Assembly (NCBI GenBank): GCA_965226805.1
Contig: CBDDDW010000026.1
Location: forward strand, 186,001 to 250,000
Direction of reading: 5' to 3'
DNA from: CBDDDW01 sp965226805
GTDB lineage: Bacteria; Chloroflexota; Dehalococcoidia; Lucifugimonadales; JAGWBF01
DNA length: 64,000 bases
The position numbers were made by a program, and so were the translations under genes. The notes under the pieces were generated by a model. That model worked only from the letters and a program-made list of their open reading frames with translations, made no database searches and was not told the origin of the DNA. Below, in pieces: positions 8,503 to 16,016 of this stretch (the first letter of the stretch is position 1; the number at the start of each line of letters is the position of its first letter).

Positions 8503-8802
8503 TACTAGCCCTTCCTTGCTGCCGTTCCCATACACGGCGGCTAAACCTGGACGCAATATCTGCTGTCAACTTTTTAAACCGTGACGAGATGTTTGTCAAG
8601 CGAAGGCGAAGGATGGGACATAGGTTGCCCTGATCGCTGACTCCTTTGTCTGGTGGGAGCTTGGGTGGCCTTCCATGCACCGTGAGATGGCATGTACAAT
8701 CCAGTTCGTGGAGACTTCATTGAACGCCCAGATGTCATGGCAGAATGCCGTGGCTTCCGATAGGGCGGAGATGGATCTGCGTACATTAGAAGTGAGGATT
8801 CG

Positions 8803-10077
8803 TTGAAGCGTCCCAGGGTCTTCTATGGCTGGTGGGTGTTGGGTGTCACCGGCCTAATGACGTTCCTTTCCATGGGTCCCAGCGCCCCGACAATCACCGT
8901 GCTCATCAAGCCTATAGCCGAGGAGTTCAACTCCTCCCACGCGCAGCTTCTCGGGGCTTTCACGGTGGCAGGGCTGCTGGGGGCGCTCATCTCCCCAGCC
9001 GTGGGCCGGATGGTAGACCGTTACGGCGCCCGCGTGGTGATGTCCTCCATCCTGGCGCTGCTTGGGCTGGAGCTGGTGCTCATGTCCCGGATGGACAGCT
9101 TATGGCAGTTCTATCTACTGTATGGCACCGGGTTGGCAGTGTCGTTCGCAGGGTTGATGGGAACTGCCGCGCCCGCCGTTATTTCCAACTGGTTCCTCAG
9201 GAAACGAGGGACAGCTATCGCTTTGCTCTCGGCCTCGATGGCCTGCTCGGGATTTGCCTTTCCCCTGGCGGCCCAGGCCCTGGTGGACCTTCGGGACTGG
9301 CGCCTGGTCTGGCTCGTGATGGGGGTGGTATTGCTGGCGGTGGCCCTGCCGCTAACGGTCCTGGTGGTCCGGCACAAGCCGGAGGATATGGGGCTATTGC
9401 CCGACGGAGCCAGAGCCGCCTCGCCGGGGCGTATGCGGCCCGTCGTGAGGGACAAGTACACGGCTATCGAGGGGTCGCCGGAAGCCGGCTGGACCCTGCG
9501 GCAAGCCATGGGCACGAGGACCTTCTGGCTGCTCATCTTGGGCTTTTTCCTGGCGTCCTTCCCATCCTTCTCCATCATCGTGGTGATGCATCCCTACTAC
9601 ACGGACCTCGGTATGTCGGCTGGTACCGCAGCCCGGCTGGTCGCCTTCTACAGCGTCTGGGCCTTTGTCGGGGCCTTTATTTGGGGTGGCCTTGCCCAGG
9701 CGTTCAGGACTAGTGCCCTGTTGGCGCCATACGCCCTCAGCTACGGGGCCTCCATAGTCTTGCTGGTCGTGGTGGGCGGGTCAGCCCTGCCCCTCATGTA
9801 CCTGGTAGTGGTGCCCCTTGGGGTGAGTATAATGGGGTACATTCAGCTGGCGAATCAGGTATGGGCCGAGTACTACGGCCGGAAGGAGTTGGGCTCCATC
9901 CTGGGAGCGGCGGCCCTGGCGCGGGTGGTGCCCAACGCCATAGGCCCCCTGATGGCGGGACTGTTCCATGATCACCTGGGTGGGTATGGCCCGGCCTTCC
10001 TGTTATTCAGCGGCATGTGCTTAGCATCGGGCCTCTGCTTCTATTTCGCTAAACCGCCCCAAGGACAGCAGCGTTGA
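8803..10077 (+). CDS. MFS transporter (monocarboxylate/oxalate-formate antiporter-like)
   Basis: A 424-residue membrane protein with about 12 hydrophobic segments and a central hydrophilic loop near residues 195-230. The N-terminus RPRVFYGWWVL is typical of the MFS group that includes oxalate/formate antiporters and monocarboxylate carriers, and GRMVDRYGAR near residue 67 matches the MFS loop 2-3 signature. The start is a TTG preceded by GAGG. It is divergent from the amidohydrolase cluster across a 300-bp region and may take up the acid or amide that the cluster degrades. This link is inferred from position only. The substrate is unknown. Confidence 0.85.
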   Translation: MKRPRVFYGWWVLGVTGLMTFLSMGPSAPTITVLIKPIAEEFNSSHAQLLGAFTVAGLLGALISPAVGRMVDRYGARVVMSSILALLGLELVLMSRMDSLWQFYLLYGTGLAVSFAGLMGTAAPAVISNWFLRKRGTAIALLSASMACSGFAFPLAAQALVDLRDWRLVWLVMGVVLLAVALPLTVLVVRHKPEDMGLLPDGARAASPGRMRPVVRDKYTAIEGSPEAGWTLRQAMGTRTFWLLILGFFLASFPSFSIIVVMHPYYTDLGMSAGTAARLVAFYSVWAFVGAFIWGGLAQAFRTSALLAPYALSYGASIVLLVVVGGSALPLMYLVVVPLGVSIMGYIQLANQVWAEYYGRKELGSILGAAALARVVPNAIGPLMAGLFHDHLGGYGPAFLLFSGMCLASGLCFYFAKPPQGQQR

Positions 10078-10271
10078 CACGGGGCTCCCGAGGACGAGGC
10101 GGGCACTCTGCGGGTAGTGCATGCTCTAGCCCGTTCCGAATTCCTGGTGGAGTACGAAATGTTGGCCGCTAGATAGGCCCGTAGCTGTCAGGAGGTGTGT
10201 CTGGGCACGGGCTCTGGCCGCCCAGCCGTGACCGCCGACCAGTGCCACGCGATCTCGCAAGGTTCCGGGGG

Positions 10272-11810
10272 CTAATGAGTAGACGCTGTGGCCGCTGGGG
10301 CAGTCTCGGGGACGAGCTGGGGCGTGCGCTCGGCCCGAGAGATGAGCGAGGCGTAGGGGCCGAGCATACGCTCGTACTCCTGATGATAGAACTCGGGCAA
10401 CACTGCTGATCGCCCCTCATGGAACGCTCGAAATTTGGGGTCCGTGGTCAGCATCTTCGAAATCTGCCGGAACCCTCCGATGGCTTCTCTCACCCGGAAG
10501 GTTCGCACCGTGTAGTAGAGCCGGAGAGTCCAGCTGGAAGTGACGCGCAGACGTCGCCAGAGCATCGTGCGATCCGAACAATGGTGCAGCATCTCGATGA
10601 GTTTCTGGTAATAGGTGATTGGATCGTATTGGGTTAACGTCGTCACCAGGTAAGGGAGATAATAGAAGGAGAAGGGCATCGACCTCAGAATTCGCTCCTC
10701 CGCCAGGTACTGGTCGTAGAGGGGAGTTCCCCCGAACGGGACGGGGATGTTGATCACGGGCCATGCGAACGGCGTTTTGCTCATGAACTCCTTGGTCAAC
10801 TCCACCGGTTCGTCCCCTTGGTCGGCGTCAAGCCCGAAAATGAAATTCACCTGGATCCCTGAAACGTGGGAGTGGAGCTCTTCAAGATGCTCGGCGACGC
10901 GCTGGACCTTGTCTGACCCGGTTGTCCGCCCCACGCCGGCCTTGTTCGAGTAGCTCGACCACGACTCAATCCCCGGGGCGATGTAGCAGCAATTCGTGTC
11001 CCGAAGCCGCTGGAGTCTGGAGCCATGGAGCAGCGATAGGGAGCTCTCCACGACATATGGGTTGCGGGCCTTTGGTGGGATCCGTTCCAGCACCTCCAGC
11101 GTCCGGTCGAACTGGACCGCGAAATTGGGGTCGTGGAAGGCGATCTTCACCCCAGGCAGCTCTTGGGAAACATATCGCAGGTCTGCCTCGAGGTGATCCT
11201 GGGACAGGAACACATAGGGGTTGTTCCAGTCGGTGCAGAAGTCACACGTGTAGGGGCACCCCACGCTCGACAAGAGAGGGACGATGGTTGCCGCGTAGGG
11301 CCGCTTCTCTCTTGAAAAAGAGGAGGCCTTGATCTCCGGCATGCGCTCTTCGACGCTGGGAAGGTCAGTCAGCGCTCGACCGCTGGAGACCACAGAGCTG
11401 GGCTCGTAGGCCCCTTTGAGGATGTCCGCAATGACCTCTTCGTCACATTGGGTGACAACCAGGTCAAAGAACCGTAAGCAGTCGTGGGGGAACGACTTCG
11501 CGTGGGCGCCTCCGATGACCGTGAGCGTCTTGTCCCGACGGTACAGTTTCGCCAAGGCGTAGGCCAGCGCGCTGTACTTGGTAATCGCCGCAATAAACAC
11601 CACGTCCAAGTCGTCCGGCAGCTGCTCTTTGGGGTCTCCGTGGCCGTAATAAGTCGCGTAGAACGTCTGGTGCCCCGCCTGTCGGCACCAGACGGCGATC
11701 GCCTGTGGCATGATACTGGCGTATTGCTTGGTGGTGACGTAGTGCTCTACGGCCTGTTTCCAACTGGTGGAGCGGGACGGGGACAGTATCTCCAGTACCC
11801 CGACTCTCAC
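10272..11810 (-). CDS. B12-binding-type radical SAM protein
   Basis: A 512-residue protein. The N-terminal part (about 1-150) resembles a cobalamin-binding Rossmann domain, with VIGGAHAKSFP near residue 98. The radical SAM cluster motif CPYTCDFC (CxxxCxxC) is near residue 184, followed by a TIM-barrel part with PGIESWSSYSNK and FIFGLDAD, and a helical C-terminal region. Such enzymes methylate or rearrange carbon centres, often in natural-product or lipid pathways. It stands alone on the minus strand, between an MFS gene and a 446-bp gap, so context gives no substrate. The ATG at 11810 starts directly in the first beta strand (MRVGVLEI). Confidence 0.85.
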   Translation of the reverse strand: MRVGVLEILSPSRSTSWKQAVEHYVTTKQYASIMPQAIAVWCRQAGHQTFYATYYGHGDPKEQLPDDLDVVFIAAITKYSALAYALAKLYRRDKTLTVIGGAHAKSFPHDCLRFFDLVVTQCDEEVIADILKGAYEPSSVVSSGRALTDLPSVEERMPEIKASSFSREKRPYAATIVPLLSSVGCPYTCDFCTDWNNPYVFLSQDHLEADLRYVSQELPGVKIAFHDPNFAVQFDRTLEVLERIPPKARNPYVVESSLSLLHGSRLQRLRDTNCCYIAPGIESWSSYSNKAGVGRTTGSDKVQRVAEHLEELHSHVSGIQVNFIFGLDADQGDEPVELTKEFMSKTPFAWPVINIPVPFGGTPLYDQYLAEERILRSMPFSFYYLPYLVTTLTQYDPITYYQKLIEMLHHCSDRTMLWRRLRVTSSWTLRLYYTVRTFRVREAIGGFRQISKMLTTDPKFRAFHEGRSAVLPEFYHQEYERMLGPYASLISRAERTPQLVPETAPAATASTH

Positions 11811-12256
11811 ACTAATTCTCGCTCGCTAGGTTCGCCATTTGCGGCGTCAGGACGCCGCCAAAGGCTTGTCATCATATGGGCGGCTTCTTTCAGGCGACGA
11901 AATCCCTTTGATCCGGGATTGCCAATTCGCTCGACCCCATGCCGTCAGCAGGGCCCGAATGTGGTGGTCAGCCTGAATTTCGTTCCTATCCCCTATCTCA
12001 CAAACTAGGTGGAACTGTAATGGAGGCTCGGAAACTTGTCAATACACATAGGTTAACCGGGATTCCCATTTTGGGCCGCCCCATGGCGTGACCAGTCAGT
12101 CGGCCATGGCATCTCTCCCGGCGTTGTTGGTGAGGCAGGTCTGGTATCCAACACCCAGTCCAAGCTCAATTCACTGCGATGTGGGGTATCGGCTTGTAAC
12201 TGCCGACCCCTTAGGGAAGCCTCAGGGTGGGCTAGTAGACGAGGTAACAAGCCGCG
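11811..12256. other. Intergenic stretch without a recognised gene
   Basis: These 446 bp separate the radical SAM gene (leftward) from an MFS gene (rightward), so both upstream regions lie here. I see no ORF with protein-like composition, no tRNA and no strong terminator hairpin. No consensus promoter pair stands out; CTTGTCAATACACATAGG near 12040 is the most AT-rich spot. Confidence 0.5.
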
Positions 12257-13492
12257 TTGACGGCGGATAGGTACGGGTGTACGCTCGCCCATGTGCTCGA
12301 TTTCTTTGGCTTGCGGGACTACCGCTGGCTATGGCTATCTACCCTCGCTACGTTCATGGCGTTCAACATGCAGATGGTCGCCAGGGCGTGGCTGATTCTC
12401 CGGCTGACCGAAGACTCGCCGCTTGCCCTCGGCCTCGGGATGGCGTCATTCGCCCTTCCATCCGTCTTCGTCTCATTGATCGGAGGCGCACTGGCTGACA
12501 GGATTCCGAAAAAGCAGATGCTCGTTACGGCCCCGGCGATAATTGCTGTAGTTACGCTCGTGGTGGCGACGCTAGACATTACCAACCACATAAGATTCTG
12601 GCACCTTCTGCTGACGGGCCTGATCAATGGTTCCATGATGGCCGTCAACATGCCCAGCAGGCAGGCAATGGTCTCAGACATAGTGCCCGACCGCAAACTG
12701 ATGACCGCCGTCGCCATGATGAGCTCTGGCATGAACCTAACTAGGATCGTCGGTCCGGCAGTTGCGGGAGTCATGATCGTTTACATCGACACAGCAGGCG
12801 TCTTCTACGTTATCGCTGGCATGTACATGATGGGCGTAGTCACCACCGCCATGATCGACGCAGGAAAGGCTCCAAGAGCTGCCTCGGGGCTAGGTGTCGC
12901 CGGAGACATCAAGGCTGGCTTCTCATACGCCGCGAAGGACCCGACGCTATTCGGCCTCCTCGTCATGGTATTCATACCAGTGCTCTTCGGGATGTCTTAC
13001 TTCATGCTGCTGCCTGCGTGGGCGAGAGAGGCACTGGACGTCCAGTCAGACAGCCTCGGCATGCTGATGATGGTGATGGGGATCGGCGGCCTCGTGGGCA
13101 CCCTGGTCCTGGCTGGCCTGCGCAACCTCAACAACCGGGGCGCGGTCCTTCTCATATGCTCCCTGGCCTGGGGGATCTGCCTGGCCACGTTTTCCCAGAC
13201 GACGACGTACGCGACCGCCTTGCCACTGTTGCTGTTGACAGGAATGGCCGGCGCTGTCCTCATGACACTTAACATGACGCTACTCCAGCTGTACGCCCCG
13301 CCGGAGATGCGTGGACGCGTGATGAGCATTGCGATGATGTCGTTCGGGGTGATGCCCCTGAGCGTGCTGCCTTTCGCGGCGCTCGCCGAGCGGGTGGGAA
13401 CTCCCGATGCGCTTCTGCTCAGCGGCGTCCTCCTGGTGGTCTTCACGATGGGGTTCACCGTCGTATATCCTCACTTCCGCCGAATAGCATAG
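12257..13492 (+). CDS. MFS exporter (EntS/TetA-like, MFS-3 group)
   Basis: A 411-residue membrane protein with about 11-12 hydrophobic segments. The start FFGLRDYRWLWLSTL is typical of MFS-3 efflux proteins. GGALADRIPKKQML near residue 75 is the loop 2-3 motif, and MPSRQAMVSDIVPDRKLM near residue 131 is another family block. Members export siderophores, macrolides or other small molecules. Start choice is uncertain: TTG at 12257, with GAGGT about 10 nt upstream, or GTG at 12293 just before the conserved part. No partner gene adjoins it; the tRNA-like fragment lies 55 bp downstream. Confidence 0.83.
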   Translation: MTADRYGCTLAHVLDFFGLRDYRWLWLSTLATFMAFNMQMVARAWLILRLTEDSPLALGLGMASFALPSVFVSLIGGALADRIPKKQMLVTAPAIIAVVTLVVATLDITNHIRFWHLLLTGLINGSMMAVNMPSRQAMVSDIVPDRKLMTAVAMMSSGMNLTRIVGPAVAGVMIVYIDTAGVFYVIAGMYMMGVVTTAMIDAGKAPRAASGLGVAGDIKAGFSYAAKDPTLFGLLVMVFIPVLFGMSYFMLLPAWAREALDVQSDSLGMLMMVMGIGGLVGTLVLAGLRNLNNRGAVLLICSLAWGICLATFSQTTTYATALPLLLLTGMAGAVLMTLNMTLLQLYAPPEMRGRVMSIAMMSFGVMPLSVLPFAALAERVGTPDALLLSGVLLVVFTMGFTVVYPHFRRIA

Positions 13493-13546
13493 AAGACGTG
13501 TGTGAGGACAAGCGATGCCTGAAGAGACGAGGAGGCTGGTCCAGTC

Positions 13547-13634
13547 AGCCACTTCCGCTCGCAGGGATTCCGGGCCCTCGAGGCCCTGGTGCCGAGGGTC
13601 GGAATCGAACCGACGACACCTGGATTTTCAGTCC
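13547..13634 (-). pseudogene. Decayed tRNA-Phe / tRNA-Gly 5' fragment (repeat of 15538-15625)
   Basis: These 88 bp match 15538-15625 with about two mismatches. Read on the minus strand they carry the first bases of tRNA-Gly(GCC), the spacer, and the 3' half of tRNA-Phe (CCA end 13587-13589, acceptor 3' strand, T arm, variable region, anticodon loop with GAA). Past 13634 the copy loses its D arm and 5' acceptor strand. It cannot make a full tRNA. It is either a decayed tandem duplicate or the footprint of an element that recombined at the tRNA. Confidence 0.8.
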
Positions 13635-13791
13635 GGCTCTGGTGGGCCAGGCCAATCGGAACCCGACCTGATACGTGAAAGTGTTACAGAAGTATAGATT
13701 CATACCTTCATACCCAGGGTCTTGCGAACCGCGCGAAAATCGAGGGCCGACGGCATGCGGCCGGCAATGTGGCTATTGGTGGTCCCGGGGC

Positions 13792-14658
13792 CTAGGTCGT
13801 CACGCCAAGAATCAGCAACCCGGCTAGCACAGACGCCAGGCCAAAAGCCTGTCTCGGGGCGATTCTCTCCCTGAAAATAACCAGTCCCCCTATGATTGGT
13901 ATGATCGGGTAGATCGAGAACGCAGCTGCGGTAATAGAGATGGCGCCCACTTGAGCCCCTATGGTAAACGCCGCCAGGCCGCCGATGTGAAGGATTCCCA
14001 CCAGTGCCGCCAGGAGAACCTGCTGCACAGATAGAGTCCGCCATCCCACATTGCGCATCCCCGTCTGTGCAGCCAGAAGAATGAGCAGGCTGATGAGACG
14101 CACCATGTAAATGGCGTAAAACCAGCCGAGCTCTCTCGATAGAGCGCCAAGCGCGAATACGAAGAAACCTGCACCCACCGTTGCAGCAATAGCGAACCGC
14201 AAACCTTTCGCTGATTGATAGCTTCCAGGATGCGTTCCGGCTAGGGTCATAGATGCGAGCATGACCCCTCCGACAGCGGCCGCCATGCCCATGACCTGTA
14301 CCGTGCCGATCTGGTCTCCCATGAAGAGCACGGACAAGGGGATGACCAGGACCAGATGCGCAGAGACGATAGGACTTACCAGGGCAACCGGGGCCAATTG
14401 GAGCCCTCTATAGTAGCTACCCAATGTAGCTATTAGAAGTACACTTACGGCCGCGAAGACCGGCAGGAAAACTAGAGGAACCCCACCCAGGTCGGACGCG
14501 AACAATAGATATGGGGTCGCAACCGCCACTCCGGAGATGTGCGTTATCAGGAGGAGCCGGGTAATCCCTATCTTCCGAGCGGCAACCGCGCCCATAAAGT
14601 CAGCTATCCCAAATACGAGCGCTGCCACCAAGCCCAGGACGAAGCCCTCAAGTGCCAC
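13792..14658 (-). CDS. EamA/DMT-superfamily transporter
   Basis: A 288-residue protein with about ten hydrophobic helices arranged as two EamA halves. The first half has ALVFGIADFMGAVAARKIG, and the second ends in GGLVIFRERIAPRQAFGLA, where the ERI block near helix 9-10 is typical. Family members export amino acids, nucleosides or other metabolites, or act as sugar-phosphate carriers. The ATG at 14658 starts just before helix 1. The divergent neighbour across a 306-bp gap is a winged-helix regulator. Both lie between the two copies of the tRNA repeat. Confidence 0.85.
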   Translation of the reverse strand: MALEGFVLGLVAALVFGIADFMGAVAARKIGITRLLLITHISGVAVATPYLLFASDLGGVPLVFLPVFAAVSVLLIATLGSYYRGLQLAPVALVSPIVSAHLVLVIPLSVLFMGDQIGTVQVMGMAAAVGGVMLASMTLAGTHPGSYQSAKGLRFAIAATVGAGFFVFALGALSRELGWFYAIYMVRLISLLILLAAQTGMRNVGWRTLSVQQVLLAALVGILHIGGLAAFTIGAQVGAISITAAAFSIYPIIPIIGGLVIFRERIAPRQAFGLASVLAGLLILGVTT

Positions 14659-14964
14659 TAGACCAGCTCCCCTAAATGGTTCTTAATAAACCGGATCCCT
14701 CAGCTTCGAACATTATAGGCACGGGTGTCCCCCAGGCAGATCCTACTCCCGAGATCATCTTGACAAATCATCTCCCCATGTGTTCATAATCAGGCACATG
14801 ACTCGTCTGGACACACTAAGCATGCCTCGCGAACGAAGAATTCTCAAACGTGTTTTACATAACCTGTTTTGAGATACTACTTATATTAAACATGACATAT
14901 AATTCTTCCTTTAAACTACATCATCCTTGAACGTGCGTCAAGGGCGAAAGGGGGTGCGTTCAGG
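14659..14964. other. AT-rich divergent intergenic region
   Basis: These 306 bp separate the EamA gene from the regulator gene. The part at 14841-14930 is clearly richer in A/T than its surroundings and holds TATAAT at 14898-14903, a possible -10 for the regulator, but no -35 at proper spacing. No ORF or RNA gene is seen. It is a likely binding region for the small regulator, by position only. Confidence 0.45.
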
Positions 14965-15273
14965 ATGGCGGAGTGGTCTTTCATCACCAACCACGGCCGT
15001 GTCCTCGCGGTGATAGCGATGCGTCTGGGTCGCACAGCGCGAGAGATAGGGGATTCCGCAGGGATCACGGAGAGAGCGGCCCATAGGATCATCAATGACC
15101 TGGAAGAGGCTGGATATGTTACCAAGACTCGGGTAGGGAGACAGAATTCCTATCTCATAGACCCGGATGTGCCCCTGAAGGACGACATAAGTACCGCAGC
15201 AGTTGGAGAGCTCCTGGTAGTTCTTGGTTGGCGGCGAGGTAGGAAGCGGGGAAGAGATGCCGAAGGGAAATAA
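14965..15273 (+). CDS. Small winged-helix (MarR-like) transcriptional regulator
   Basis: A 102-residue protein with one winged helix-turn-helix. MAEWSFITNHGRVLAVIA leads in, then TAREIGDSAGITERAAHRII forms the HTH (about residues 32-53), LEEAGYVTKTRVGRQNSYLI the wing, and a basic tail RRGRKRGR ends it. The build is that of single-domain regulators, without an effector domain. It is divergent from the EamA transporter and may control it. GTG/ATG choice: the ATG at 14965 opens the conserved segment; an upstream GTG is possible. Confidence 0.8.
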   Translation: MAEWSFITNHGRVLAVIAMRLGRTAREIGDSAGITERAAHRIINDLEEAGYVTKTRVGRQNSYLIDPDVPLKDDISTAAVGELLVVLGWRRGRKRGRDAEGK

Positions 15274-15474
15274 CCGAGGCAGATCGCTGAAGAGCTAGGG
15301 TTTACGCACGCATACCTGAGCTACATGATAAAACGGGAAGCGCCCATTGCGACAGGATCTATTCATGCGGTCCGTGAGGTCGTCGTCACTTCTGTCAAGA
15401 GCGAGTCTCAAAGTCTCAACAACCGCATTGCTCGATCTGATCGGGTGCAGGCATCGCAATCGTGCACAAATAAA

Positions 15475-15549
15475 TGGAGCGGAAGATGGGATTCGAACCC
15501 ACGACCCTCTCCTTGGCAAGGAGATGCTCTACCACTGAGCCACTTCCGC
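15475..15549 (-). tRNA. tRNA-Gly (GCC)
   Basis: The 75-nt cloverleaf pairs acceptor GCGGAAG with CTTCCGC. The D arm is GCTC-AGTGGTA-GAGC, the anticodon stem TCTCC/GGAGA with loop TTGCCAA (anticodon GCC), and the T arm GTGGG-TTCGAAT-CCCAT. The CCA end is encoded. It lies 28 bp downstream of tRNA-Phe. Confidence 0.95.
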
Positions 15550-15577
15550 TCGCAGGGATTCCGGGCACTCGAGGCCC

Positions 15578-15652
15578 TGGTGCCGAGGGTCGGAATCGAA
15601 CCGACGACACGTGGATTTTCAGTCCACTGCTCTACCCCTGAGCTACCTCGGC
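15578..15652 (-). tRNA. tRNA-Phe (GAA)
   Basis: The 75-nt cloverleaf has acceptor GCCGAGG/CCTCGGC, D arm GCTC-AGGGGTA-GAGC, anticodon stem GTGGA/TCCAC with loop CTGAAAA (anticodon GAA), T arm GTCGG-TTCGATT-CCGAC, and an encoded CCA. Its 3' half is duplicated at 13547-13634. Confidence 0.95.
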
Positions 15653-15676
15653 GAAGGTTTTTAAGTCGGTCACCTG

Positions 15677-15682
15677 ATTATA
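15677..15682 (-). promoter_or_regulatory. Extended -10 promoter for tRNA-Phe/tRNA-Gly(GCC)
   Basis: On the minus strand TGCTATAAT gives a perfect -10 with a TG extension, 25 bp before the tRNA-Phe 5' end. There is no good -35. A GC-rich hairpin (GGCGGCCG 15695-15702 with CGGCCGCC 15711-15718) lies just upstream and may end the transcript of the preceding tRNA. Confidence 0.6.
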
Positions 15683-15780
15683 GCACACGCCGAAGGCGGC
15701 CGAAAATTCCCGGCCGCCCGGATCTCGCTTCCCTGAATAACGATAGCAGGCCGGCCAGCTTCGGGGCGTTGATTACCTGA

Positions 15781-15855
15781 TGGAGCGGGCGATGGGGATC
15801 GAACCCACGACAGCTAGCTTGGAAGGCTAGCGCTCTACCACTGAGCTACACCCGC
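15781..15855 (-). tRNA. tRNA-Gly (TCC)
   Basis: The 75-nt cloverleaf has acceptor GCGGGTG/CGCCCGC with one T-G pair, D arm GCTC-AGTGGTA-GAGC, anticodon stem CTAGC/GCTAG with loop CTTCCAA (anticodon TCC), T arm GTGGG-TTCGATC-CCCAT, and an encoded CCA. Confidence 0.95.
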
Positions 15856-15930
15856 CCGCGACTCCCCGGCGGTCCCGACGCTGGTGTTTTGGCGGTAACG
15901 AAATACCCAGCGCGACGCCTAACTCACAAT

Positions 15931-15936
15931 AGTATA
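15931..15936 (-). promoter_or_regulatory. Extended -10 promoter for tRNA-Gly(TCC)
   Basis: On the minus strand TGCTATACT is a TG-extended -10 hexamer about 75 bp before the tRNA 5' end, in the gap after hppA. No clear -35. Confidence 0.45.
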
Positions 15937-16016
15937 GCATTATCGGCGAGATATTTTCGGCGCAGGGATCTCGTGAGTAGCGGACGAGGTTAGTGTGGTT
16001 TGCGGGGTACGACCGG

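Noticed and set aside
12319..13458. Long minus-strand frames opposite the MFS gene
   Set aside because: They mirror the MFS coding sequence in GC-rich DNA and have no domain features.
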